From positions 1-8,053 of the forward strand of contig JAKQYG010000173.1 of NCBI GenBank assembly GCA_023356515.1: a stretch of DNA of 8,053 bases, given 5' to 3'. Below are positions 1 to 8,000 of this stretch, piece by piece; positions within the stretch are counted from its first letter, which is position 1; every line of letters starts with the position of its first letter. The position numbers and the translations under genes were made by a program. The notes under the pieces are model-generated. The model was not told the origin of the DNA. It was given only the letters and a program-made list of their open reading frames with translations, and ran no database searches. The DNA comes from Trichodesmium sp. MAG_R04. Lineage in GTDB: Bacteria > Cyanobacteriota > Cyanobacteriia > Cyanobacteriales > Microcoleaceae.

Positions 1-3000
1 TTCTCCATCAAACCCTTTCTGATAAGTTAAGTTGTTAACAATAGTGCCGTCGATATGTGCTGCCACAAACACCACGTTATCAATATTATTATCGTCAATA
101 AACTGGAGAATTTCTGTCCGCTCCGCAGCATAACCTTCAAAACGAGCAGATGCTCCAACAGTTCCCAAATTTTGAATTGGTTTGGGCACCATGACAAATT
201 TCCAGGTAATGCCATCATTTTTTGCCTGGAGTAAGTCATTTTTCAGGTTTTCTAGTTGTATTTCTCCTAACATTGTGCGGTTAGGGTCAAAAGAAGTTGC
301 CAGGAATACTCCTATTTCTTCTGGTGTTATTCCAGCAGCTGATAATTCTTGGTCCCGGAAGGAATTGGCATCTAATACTATGTTAGCAACATCATTGCCA
401 TAAGTATTAAAACGATATAATTTTCGTTCATTAGCGGTGCGTTCTTCTCCTGTATTTCCATAAAATTCATCTTGCAAAGGATTGAATTCTTGGAATGCCT
501 GTAAAGCATTTTCATAGAGTTGAGTATCGTTAATTAACCCTGTTATTTCTACAAAACGTTGGTTAGAACTTGCAAGGGCACCACCGGAAAAGTTATCAGT
601 AACTTCATGATCATCTATTGTGGCCAAAATTGATGTGGAAGCGCGTAGGTCTGCCCAGGTATTTTTGCCAAAGCGATCGCCATATACTTCCTTATGTTTG
701 GCTTGAAATTCTGCTAAAGTTTCTGCTTGTGCTTTTGGTACCGCTGGGGAAGGAAAATCAGCATAGACTGTATCCCCATGTAAAACAAAGAAGTTTAAGT
801 CTGCTTCAGCAGCATTGGCAATAGCTGGATAAGGAGCAAGTTCTCCAAGCCAGTCTCCGGAAACTCCAAATTTCAACCCATTTTGAGTGCCTAATTCTGC
901 TGCTGTTTTAAATTCTCCTATTTCTGTTGAACCTGCTGGATCCGTAACTCGATAATAATATTCGGTACCAGGATTTAAGTTTGTGATTTCGGCTTTGACT
1001 GGAACATTTGTCAGGTTGGCACTCACTGTGCGAATAATGTTATTAAAGTCTGGAGTTGTAGCGACTTCAAATTTTACTTGTCCAGGGGAATTACTATTAG
1101 CCCATAAGACTGTTGAAGTTTGAGTAGTATCACCACTGGCAATGCCATTAATTAAACTGTCTGATACTTGTCGAGGATTATAACTTAAACGGTCAATTTC
1201 CAGAGGGTCTTCAAAAGCATTAGCAACATTTTCCCAAGGAATAAATTTAAAGTTTGTATTAAAGTTTTGAATTTCTCTATCTACTGGATCTTGCTGAATT
1301 ACTTCTGGCTCATTTGAACCATCTTGAACTACCAATAAACCATTAGGGAAATTATTACCTAATGGTACATTGATTACATCAGCACCATCAGATTCTTCTG
1401 TACTGTCAATAGTGTTAAATTCTCCGATAAAAAAGTTACCAATAAATTCATTATCTCCTTCCCGTTCATAAACAGCAAAAGTATTATTTCCCTGACTAGA
1501 AGCTAGTAAATAACCATTGCTATTATCAGTATAATAAATAGTTAAACCTTCTACGTCAGCTTGCAAATTTTCTCCAATTTCGTCAATTAAAATTCCCTCG
1601 GTACTACCATCAACTGTAGCATCAAATTTCCAGATGCCAAAGTTTTCTTGAGCAGCATAGAGAATACCTAATTCTTGATCTACAACCATTCCTTCTACTT
1701 GCCCATCTTCCAGTTCTTTACCTTCTGGAATTGGTACAACTAGACGACGTGCTATAAATCCACCTACTGTTCCATTAGTATTGGGTATTAACTCTATTTG
1801 AACAATTTGATTCCCATCCCCCTGACTAACAAAAGCGTAAGCTTTTCCAGTATTAGGATTAGTATAAGTTGCTAACCCATAAGAAGTTTGTTGCCCATCA
1901 TCTAGACCAAAAATTGAGGTTGCCCGGTTGCTAAGACTACTAGCAGTAGCATCAGTAAGCTGAGAAGTTTGAGGGTCAATTTTCCAAATTGCTAGAGTAT
2001 CATTTGCTCGGTCAGTTATAACTGCTAAATCTATTCTTTCATTTCCGATTTGGAAATCATAAACAATATCTACATTGTTGTAACGAATATCCCCAGGAAT
2101 TACTGGAGAAATTGTTTGTAAAGTTTGACCATTTAGATCATAAACTGCTAAACCAGCATCTTTTAATGTGCTAATAACTAAACTTTGATCGGGGTTATTA
2201 GGATGTACATAAATTGCTGGGTTATCTGCATCAGCACCAGCTTCAGTTCTGATTACATTTTGGGTTTCATTAGTAGGCTTAACAACAGGAATACTATCAA
2301 TATCTAGGGAAAAACCTAAAAATTGAGTTCTTTGAAAATTGTTAAAATTATTATCGCTAACTACCACTAAAGATTGAGACCCATCTGGCAAGATAGGTCC
2401 AAATGTCATACCTTCATAATTATCTAAAGTAATACCTAAATCTGCAAAATCTAGTAATAGTCGTTTTTCGGCTACAGCATCAACATCAAATAACTCCCCA
2501 TTGGGGTCACCTGAATTAATTAAACTGTTAAAATCTTGGATATTTGTTGTATTTTGTAACTGAATTTCATAGAGGCGAATATTATTACTAACTCCTGAAG
2601 TAAAAGATCTTTCTAAAGCCAGTAAAGTATCCCTGTTATCTAAGGCTAGTAATTCAACTAAACCATTATCCGCAGAACCATCTGCTGGGACTGGAGCATT
2701 AGGAATAGAGTCAACAAAATAGAGAACTTCTTTAACAATTTCGTCAGTTAGTAAATCATATTTAATAATCCGAGAAGTACCCTCATTTTCTAAAGTAGAA
2801 ATCTCACCGTTTTGGGCTAAAGAATTTTCGGTTACTGTGTAGAGAAAACGCTTGTTTGGAGTAACTGTTAAATTCTCAAAAGCAAGATTATTTCTAATAC
2901 CTTGAGGAAGATTTGCAGCTGGTAAAGAAAGACTCCCTATTTCTGTACCTGCAAAATTAAATCCAGTTAGAAATTCTACGTTATCAATAAATTCAATATT

Positions 3001-4173
3001 AGTTACAGTTTGACGGTTTTCTCCAGTAATATCTGCCCAAACTAAACGATGGTCTGAACTAGGAAAAGGAAAGTCTCCTACTAATGGAAATAGAACGTCA
3101 TTTTCAGCAGGCCAGAAAACGGCGTTATCAACTATTTCTAGATTTATTGAAGGCAAAACATAATCAACTCGTAAATTTCCAGCACTACCAGGTTCATCGT
3201 TAAAGTCTGCTGTATCAAAAGCAGGGTTACCCAACTGATTTGCACTTTCTCCACCTTGACGGTTTGTAGCAGTAACTCCCCCTGCGCTATTAGGAGTTAC
3301 TGAAGTATTAACCAGGGGATTTCTTAATAATTGATGAATGGCATTATTTAAATTATCCCCATCAACTGGATCAGCATTTTGGTCTCCCATAATTACAAAA
3401 GCAGCGCCGGGATTTAAACCTCCAATATTACCCTGGTCATCATAGATATAATCTCCTGCTCCAGGGGTAATATAATCTGCCCAAAACCGAATTTCATCAT
3501 GGTTTCTTCTACCGTTTCTATCTTCATCTCCATCAAAAAATGGAGTAGTAGGATGACTAACTAAAGTATGAATTATTTCCCCATTAACTTCTATGGGTAC
3601 ATCCCAATGACTTTTAGAGGAAAGAGGGAATGCTTCTAATTCTGCTTGAGAATACCAATCATTAGCTTCAACTGTGTCGAGATTATCTGGTAATAATGCG
3701 TCTGGCATGTCTTGCCAAAGAAAGTTTTGAAAAGTTCTTATTCCTTCTTCAACAATGGGATATTTTGAATATAAAACCATTGCAAATTGACCGGGAAAAT
3801 CACCAAACCCAAGGGCATCATTACTATAATTATTTGTACCTGGAGCTATAACTATTTCCCCATTATTATCGAGGTCAAAACCAGAAGCAATGCCTGTATT
3901 GGAAGGAGCAAAATATACGAAGGGATATTCTACGGGGGCTATTCCATTTTGACTTATTTCTAAATAGTTCTCTCGAAATAAATTTGCTGCTATTCCTTCT
4001 GAGTCAAAATCAAATTCATTAACTAATAAAACATCAGGATTAACTCTTTGAATAATTTCTGCTACTGTCTTTGTTTGTTCGTTTTCTGTTGTGGAAAGGT
4101 CTTGAATTAATTGACTTGCTTCAGTACGATTGAGAGATGCATTAAAGGTGGCAAAGCGAACTGGATTTGACAT
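1..4173 (-). CDS. Multidomain phosphatase: EEP + phytase-like + beta-propeller phytase + PhoD-type (3' end outside window)
   Basis: An uninterrupted reading frame of 1391 codons starts at ATG 4173-4171 and is still open at position 1. It probably releases phosphate from nucleotides, phytate and other phosphoesters outside the cell. Seen, by residue: (a) about 1-385, EEP fold, with N11, E53, H207 (SHPTTPFFDG), GDQN 263-266, RVDYVL (D337) and SDH 373-375 as the expected catalytic set; (b) about 390-620, esterase-like phytase-like domain, with EGMTFGP from 587 and SDNNF 606-610; (c) about 630-990, beta-propeller phytase, with NPAIYVHP from 651, YNNVDIVYDF from 698, QVEGMVVD 825-832, GIWKF 846-850, DVEGLTIYY from 873 and FPNGLLVVQDG from 942; (d) about 1005 onward, PhoD-like, with GIASGD 1010-1015, SGDW 1105-1108, LHGDTVYAD 1131-1139 and IDDHEV 1186-1191. 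By motif alignment from memory, E827, E843, D873 and E875 correspond to acidic calcium/phosphate-site residues of Bacillus phytase. The N-terminus (MSNPVRFATFN) has no Sec or Tat signal, so export may depend on a C-terminal signal outside the window (inference). The Shine-Dalgarno is weak (AAGG, 11 nt from the ATG). A Pho-box candidate lies upstream. Confidence 0.93.
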   Translation of the reverse strand, partial: MSNPVRFATFNASLNRTEASQLIQDLSTTENEQTKTVAEIIQRVNPDVLLVNEFDFDSEGIAANLFRENYLEISQNGIAPVEYPFVYFAPSNTGIASGFDLDNNGEIVIAPGTNNYSNDALGFGDFPGQFAMVLYSKYPIVEEGIRTFQNFLWQDMPDALLPDNLDTVEANDWYSQAELEAFPLSSKSHWDVPIEVNGEIIHTLVSHPTTPFFDGDEDRNGRRNHDEIRFWADYITPGAGDYIYDDQGNIGGLNPGAAFVIMGDQNADPVDGDNLNNAIHQLLRNPLVNTSVTPNSAGGVTATNRQGGESANQLGNPAFDTADFNDEPGSAGNLRVDYVLPSINLEIVDNAVFWPAENDVLFPLVGDFPFPSSDHRLVWADITGENRQTVTNIEFIDNVEFLTGFNFAGTEIGSLSLPAANLPQGIRNNLAFENLTVTPNKRFLYTVTENSLAQNGEISTLENEGTSRIIKYDLLTDEIVKEVLYFVDSIPNAPVPADGSADNGLVELLALDNRDTLLALERSFTSGVSNNIRLYEIQLQNTTNIQDFNSLINSGDPNGELFDVDAVAEKRLLLDFADLGITLDNYEGMTFGPILPDGSQSLVVVSDNNFNNFQRTQFLGFSLDIDSIPVVKPTNETQNVIRTEAGADADNPAIYVHPNNPDQSLVISTLKDAGLAVYDLNGQTLQTISPVIPGDIRYNNVDIVYDFQIGNERIDLAVITDRANDTLAIWKIDPQTSQLTDATASSLSNRATSIFGLDDGQQTSYGLATYTNPNTGKAYAFVSQGDGNQIVQIELIPNTNGTVGGFIARRLVVPIPEGKELEDGQVEGMVVDQELGILYAAQENFGIWKFDATVDGSTEGILIDEIGENLQADVEGLTIYYTDNSNGYLLASSQGNNTFAVYEREGDNEFIGNFFIGEFNTIDSTEESDGADVINVPLGNNFPNGLLVVQDGSNEPEVIQQDPVDREIQNFNTNFKFIPWENVANAFEDPLEIDRLSYNPRQVSDSLINGIASGDTTQTSTVLWANSNSPGQVKFEVATTPDFNNIIRTVSANLTNVPVKAEITNLNPGTEYYYRVTDPAGSTEIGEFKTAAELGTQNGLKFGVSGDWLGELAPYPAIANAAEADLNFFVLHGDTVYADFPSPAVPKAQAETLAEFQAKHKEVYGDRFGKNTWADLRASTSILATIDDHEVTDNFSGGALASSNQRFVEITGLINDTQLYENALQAFQEFNPLQDEFYGNTGEERTANERKLYRFNTYGNDVANIVLDANSFRDQELSAAGITPEEIGVFLATSFDPNRTMLGEIQLENLKNDLLQAKNDGITWKFVMVPKPIQNLGTVGASARFEGYAAERTEILQFIDDNNIDNVVFVAAHIDGTIVNNLTYQKGFDGE

Positions 4174-4211
4174 AAATGTAGAAACCTTAGATTACTAATA
4201 ATCATGATTGT

Positions 4212-4217
4212 AGTATA
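4212..4217 (-). promoter_or_regulatory. -10 box of the phosphatase gene
   Basis: The minus-strand hexamer TATACT lies 38 nt upstream of the ATG, implying a leader of roughly 30 nt. No good -35 hexamer (TTGACA-like) lies 16-18 nt further upstream; that place is taken by the Pho-box candidate. This arrangement is usual for activator-dependent Pho promoters. The call rests on one hexamer plus its position. Confidence 0.4.
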
Positions 4218-4220
4218 ATT

Positions 4221-4250
4221 TGATGGTTTATAGATTAAGTTTTACTTATG
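4221..4250 (-). promoter_or_regulatory. Candidate Pho box (phosphate-starvation operator)
   Basis: Read on the minus strand, three 8-mers are spaced by 3 nt: CATAAGTA (4250-4243), CTTAATCT (4239-4232) and AACCATCA (4228-4221). The cyanobacterial Pho box is described as tandem PyTTAAPyPy(T/A) units with 3-nt spacers. The middle unit matches fully, the first at 6 of 8 positions and the third at only 4 of 8. It sits about 50-75 bp upstream of the start of a multi-phosphatase gene and just upstream of a -10 box, where an activator of the PhoB/SphR type would bind. The motif is short and the sequence AT-rich, so a chance match remains possible. Confidence 0.4.
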
Positions 4251-4259
4251 TTTATCAGG

Positions 4260-4281
4260 ACTTAGGCAATGACACTAATTA
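4260..4281 (+). repeat. Left arm of an imperfect inverted repeat flanking the hydrolase pseudogene
   Basis: The arm begins ACTTAGGCA and continues to ACACTAATTA. Its partner is the reverse complement of 4731-4755, which reads ACTTTAGGCA...ACACTACAATTA. Aligned by eye, about 20 of the 22 left-arm bases match, with small gaps (1 and 2 nt) in the left arm. The two arms are about 450 bp apart and enclose the broken cysteine hydrolase. They may be the decayed ends of a small non-autonomous element or two copies of a dispersed intergenic repeat; no target-site duplication was identified. Confidence 0.5.
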
Positions 4282-4416
4282 TAGTGGCAATTTTTGGAAA
4301 AAGATAAATTTTGTGCTATATACAGCATTACTTCATAAGTTTTGTTTATATTAAATTCTATTTACTGGTAGAAGTAAACTAGTGATTTTCTCAGTTGAGG
4401 TAAATAACTAATTTTT

Positions 4417-4722
4417 ATGTCCACAAATTTAACAAAACTAGATTCAAATTCAGCAGATGGAGGCGATCGCTCCACAAATTTAATCGCTCCACAAATTTAA
4501 TCGCTCCACAAATTTAATCGCTCTACAAATTTAATCGTGGTGGATGTCATCAACAATTTTTACACAGTTGGTTATTACCCAATGACACCTCAAGAAACTG
4601 AGGAACAAATTGCAACAATGGCTCCAGAGAGCGATCGCCTCGAACACTATTTTGTTGAAAAAGGTTGGTCTATACTTACCTTTTTAGATATCCATGAATA
4701 GGGAAAACCTGACCCCCTACAC
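4417..4722 (+). pseudogene. Cysteine hydrolase (isochorismatase/nicotinamidase-like) remnant, N-terminal part only
   Basis: ATG 4417 opens a frame that stops at TAA 4498-4500 inside a 17-bp tandem repeat. After the repeat the same frame resumes and reads STNLIVVDVINNFYTVG, then MTPQETEEQIATM, then FVEKGWSILTFLDIHE, before TAG 4699-4701 and a trailing GKPDP. The VVDVxNxF block with its aspartate (codon 4543-4545) and the later LDxHE-(P)GKPxP block are hallmarks, recalled from family members, of the N-terminal third of isochorismatase-fold amide hydrolases. The conserved lysine and catalytic cysteine regions are absent: similarity ends near 4722, just before the right inverted-repeat arm. Full-length members are about 180-230 residues, so well under half remains. 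Lesions: repeat expansion, a nonsense codon where a proline of HEPGKP would be expected, and 3' truncation. The substrate of the intact ancestor cannot be told. Confidence 0.72.
4470..4537 (+). repeat. Four tandem copies of a 17-bp unit
   Basis: The unit CTCCACAAATTTAATCG occurs at 4470-4486, 4487-4503 and 4504-4520 exactly, and at 4521-4537 with one C-to-T change. A partial copy of 13 bp (TCCACAAATTTAA) stands alone at 4420-4432. The array starts against a HIP1 site (4463-4470). Because 17 is not a multiple of three, the units are read in shifting frames (STNLI, APQI-stop, SLHKFNR, STNLI). Three extra units add 51 bp, which restores the frame but leaves a stop codon inside. Slipped-strand replication is the simplest origin. 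Confidence 0.93.
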
Positions 4723-4730
4723 AAAAAGAC

Positions 4731-4755
4731 TAATTGTAGTGTAAGTGCCTAAAGT
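4731..4755 (-). repeat. Right arm of the imperfect inverted repeat
   Basis: The minus-strand reading ACTTTAGGCA...ACACTACAATTA pairs with the left arm at 4260-4281. This arm lies directly after the point where the hydrolase similarity ends and about 40 bp before the recombinase remnant begins, so it marks a junction between two unrelated pieces of gene debris. Confidence 0.5.
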
Positions 4756-4794
4756 AATTATACTATATATAGGGGTAATTAACTGTTAAATTAA

Positions 4795-4998
4795 AAATGC
4801 CGAAAGCCGAAAAAGTTTAGTTCTCACAGAATTAGGCATAGTGCTATTACTGCTGCATGAGGGGCAACAAATGGGAATATTAGAGCGGTACAAAAACTTT
4901 CTAGACATTCCCAGGTTGAGATATTGATGATATATAATGACTTTATAAAAGACGCTCAGGGAGATATTTCTAATTTACTCGGGGATTTATTTTCTTAG
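4795..4998 (+). pseudogene. Tyrosine recombinase / phage-type integrase, C-terminal remnant with an in-frame stop
   Basis: One frame reads KPKKFSSHRIRHSAITAA, then TGA (4858-4860), then GATNGNIRAVQKLSRHSQVE, then ILMIYNDFIKDAQGDISNLL, ending at TAG 4996-4998. This is the box II region of tyrosine recombinases in order: HxxRH (HRIRH), then QKLSRHSQVE carrying the second conserved histidine, then the IY nucleophile (MIYND) and a short tail. Cyanobacterial relatives, as I recall them, read ITAALDATNGN where this copy has ITAA-stop-GATNGN, so the TGA replaces one sense codon with no shift of frame. The N-terminal domain and the first catalytic arginine and lysine are missing; upstream are only stops and AT-rich sequence. 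It is a dead fragment of a mobile-element or phage integrase, and no attachment site was recognised. The 23-codon ATG frame at 4927-4998 is simply its end. Confidence 0.75.
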
Positions 4999-5043
4999 GT
5001 TAAATTAGATTAATATTTAAATACTTTCTTAATTTAGAAAAAT

Positions 5044-8000
5044 ATGACTAAAAAAAATGATAAATTTAATAATTTAATTAAAATTTTAGAAAAAGAATTA
5101 AAACTGACAGGTACAGAAATTGCTGAAACTCTTTGGTTGGCAATGCAGCGTCAACATCGCTCTTCGGCGGATAAAACAAAAATATCCTCTACAAATCAGA
5201 TAACCAAAAATGAAATAGAAAATACTACAACATCATCTACAATATCTTTTACTAAAAAACCTCAAGATGGTTTTTATCCTAAAATTCCTGAAAATAATTC
5301 CTACGCTGAAGTTACTCCTAAAACTAATTCTACTTTTCCTAATAAAAGTGATTTATCTATAAAACTTCCTGATGTTTCTTCACTGCGTCACCCTCTGAAA
5401 ATTGCTAGGGCTTTTCGTCCTCTCATGGAGTATATTTCTTATGGTAACGCAGTTTTATTAGATGAAGAAGCTACCATTGAAACTATTGCTCAATTAGAAG
5501 GACTTTGTGTTCCTATTCTCAAATCTCCTCTGGAACTTCAATTTGATTTGGCTTTAGTTGTAGAGCAAAGTGATTCTATGATTTTTTGGCGGAAAACTAT
5601 TCAAGAATTACAGCAATTATTCAAACGTTATGGTATTTTTAGGAGTGTAAAAACTTGGGGAATGTTGACAGATAAAAATGGAAAAATTTGCCTTAAACAA
5701 GGAATTAAGCAAAATCGTTATTCCCATCATCTTTTTTCTCCTAAAAAACTTATCGATCCTACTGGTCGTCGTTTGATTTTTGTAGTTAGTGATTGTGTTA
5801 GCAATATTTGGCGTAATGGTCGGGCTTTTTCTTTATTAAAAACTTGGGGAAAATACAATATTGTAGCAATTATCCAAATTTTACCTCAACGTTTGTGGTT
5901 AAGAACTGCTCTGAGTTTAGGGGCGATGGTACAATTAGATTCTTTGCAACCTAGGGTACCTAATTCTAATTTATTGGTTAGGGAAGTTTTGTTTTGGAGA
6001 AATCATAATTTACAAACTGGGATAAAAGTTCCTGTGTTTAGTTTGGAGCCGGAACTAATAGAAACTTGGAGCGAGATGGTTGTCGGAAAAGGAATTGTTG
6101 GTGCTGGTGGTTTTGTTTTTTCTTCTTTATTAGAAATGGAAGAAACTGAAATAATTCTAGACACAGAAAGAGCAAATTTAACTAGTGAAGAACGGGTGTA
6201 TAATTTTAAGATGAGTTCTTCAGAAATAGCACAAAAGTTAGCTAAGTATCTTTCTGCTGCACCAGTGATTAATTTACCTATTGTACGGTTAATTCAAAAG
6301 AATTTTCTCAGAGATTCTCAACAGGTTCATGTGGCTGAGGTATTTATGGGTAATATTCTAAAACCTCAATGTTTGATTACTCCTGAGATTAATTTTGATG
6401 AGGTTGAATATCGGTTTATTGATGAGGAAGTTAGAGATATTTTGCTGAAGGATAGTCCGAGAAAGAATGCTGAGGAAATTATTGGTATGATTTCTCAGGA
6501 TTTTGCTAAGAGACTGGGGAGTAGTCCTCAAGAATTTTTGGCTTTGTTGAAAAAACCTGATGAGTTGGAAAGGTTGAAAACTGAGAGGAATGTTTTAGAT
6601 TTAGATGTTAAATATTTTGCTACGGTTGCAACTAAAGTTTTAAAAAGATTAGGAGGTCCTTATGCTGATTTTGCTCAGGAAATAGAACGGTCTCAAAATA
6701 AAAGTTCTGAGAATGCTGGGAGGAAAAAGCTTCCTAAGTTAGAAAATAAAGTTTTTGCTTATAAAACGCCGACGGTTAACCGACGGGGAGAAGTTGTCAA
6801 TACAACAGCTTATATTGCTCCTTACTTCAGCGAGGTTCTTGCAGATGGTATTAGCTTGGAAATGGTGGCTATTCCTGGGGGTAGTTTTACTATGGGTTCT
6901 CCTGAGAGTGAAGAAGGTAGTACGGATAGAGAACGCCCTCAACATAATGTGGCTGTTTCTCCCTTTTTTATGGGTAAATATCCGGTTACTCAAGGACAGT
7001 GGAGGGCGATCGCTTCCCAAACAGACTTGAAAGTAGATTTAGACTTAAACCTAGAACCATCATATTTTAAAGAACCATATAAAGGTATAGATAGATGGCA
7101 AAGACCAGTTGAGATGGTAAATTGGTACGAAGCAGTTGAATTTTGTAAAAGACTATCGAAATTAACAGGAAGGAATTATAGACTACCTAGTGAAGCTGAA
7201 TGGGAATATGCTTGTCGGGCAGAGATAGGAATTTTGGACTTAGAACAGGGAGAAGGTTATCCACCTTTTAATTGTGGAGAAACTATCACAGGAGAGTTAG
7301 CTAATTATCGTGCGTTGGAGACTTATGCTGAGGAACAAAAAGGGGAATATAGAGAGGAGACAACTGCTGTAGGTCAATTTTTAGCTAATGGTTTTGGGTT
7401 ATATGATATGCACGGAAATGTACGGGAGTGGTGTGCTGATGAATGGCATGAGGACTATAATGGTGCTCCTACAGATGGAAGTATTTGGCTAGATGGAGAT
7501 AAAAAACGCTCACCCCTTCGTGGTGGTTCTTGGTTCTACAATTCTATTTACTGCCGTTCTGGGTTGCGCTATGACTATGATAAACGGGACTACAATAACC
7601 TCTATATTGGTTTGCGTGTATTGTGTTCTGTAAAGAAAAATTTTGTTGGGAGTTTAAAAAGAGAAGGAATTTCATTTCCCTCTAACCTTGAGGTTTTTCA
7701 CTATGAATATACAACCCCAACGGTTGACCGACGAGGCAAAATTATTAAGCAAGATACTAAGTTTGCTCGATACTTTAGGGAAGTCCTTGGGGAAAAGGTT
7801 GAGCTGGAAATGGTTGCTATTCCTGGAGGTACTTTTACTATGGGTTCTCCTGAAAGTGAAAAAGATAGCAGTGATAATGAACGACCTCAACATGATGTGA
7901 CTGTCCCTCCCTTTTTTATGGGCAAATATCCCGTTACTCAAGGACAGTGGAGAGCGATCGCCTCCCGAACAGATTTGAAAGTAGAATTAGACCTAAAGCC

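Noticed and set aside
618..824. Plus-strand frames at 182-403 and 618-824
   Set aside because: They are shadows of the PhoD-like domain on the other strand and have no recognisable protein features.
4271..4288. Hairpin CACTAATTATAGTG as a terminator
   Set aside because: The stem is only 5 AT-rich base pairs, and no gene ends nearby; both large genes point away from it.
4470..4537. Short tandem direct repeats as a CRISPR array
   Set aside because: The 17-bp units are directly adjacent, with no unique spacers between them, and they lie within a decayed coding frame.
4790..4926. Open frame reading SRKSLVLTELGIVLLLLHEGQQMGILERYKNFL
   Set aside because: It lacks a plausible start and overlaps, in another frame, the segment that matches the tyrosine recombinase motifs. 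It is a shadow frame.
4927..4998. A 23-codon small ORF beginning MIYNDF
   Set aside because: It is in frame with, and is the natural end of, the recombinase remnant; the ATG falls just before the catalytic tyrosine.
4174..5043. A DGR template repeat within the intergenic region
   Set aside because: No adenine-rich near-copy of 7519-7629 was seen by eye on either strand.
4999..5043. Promoter or ribosome binding site for the SAV_2336-FGE gene
   Set aside because: The stretch is so AT-rich that several -10-like hexamers occur, with no paired -35 and no purine-rich box at the right distance, so no site can be chosen.
6739..7020. Antisense frame of about 93 codons, and a similar one at 7672-7941
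   Set aside because: Both lie opposite the two copies of the FGE-like domain and resemble each other only because the sense strand is duplicated.
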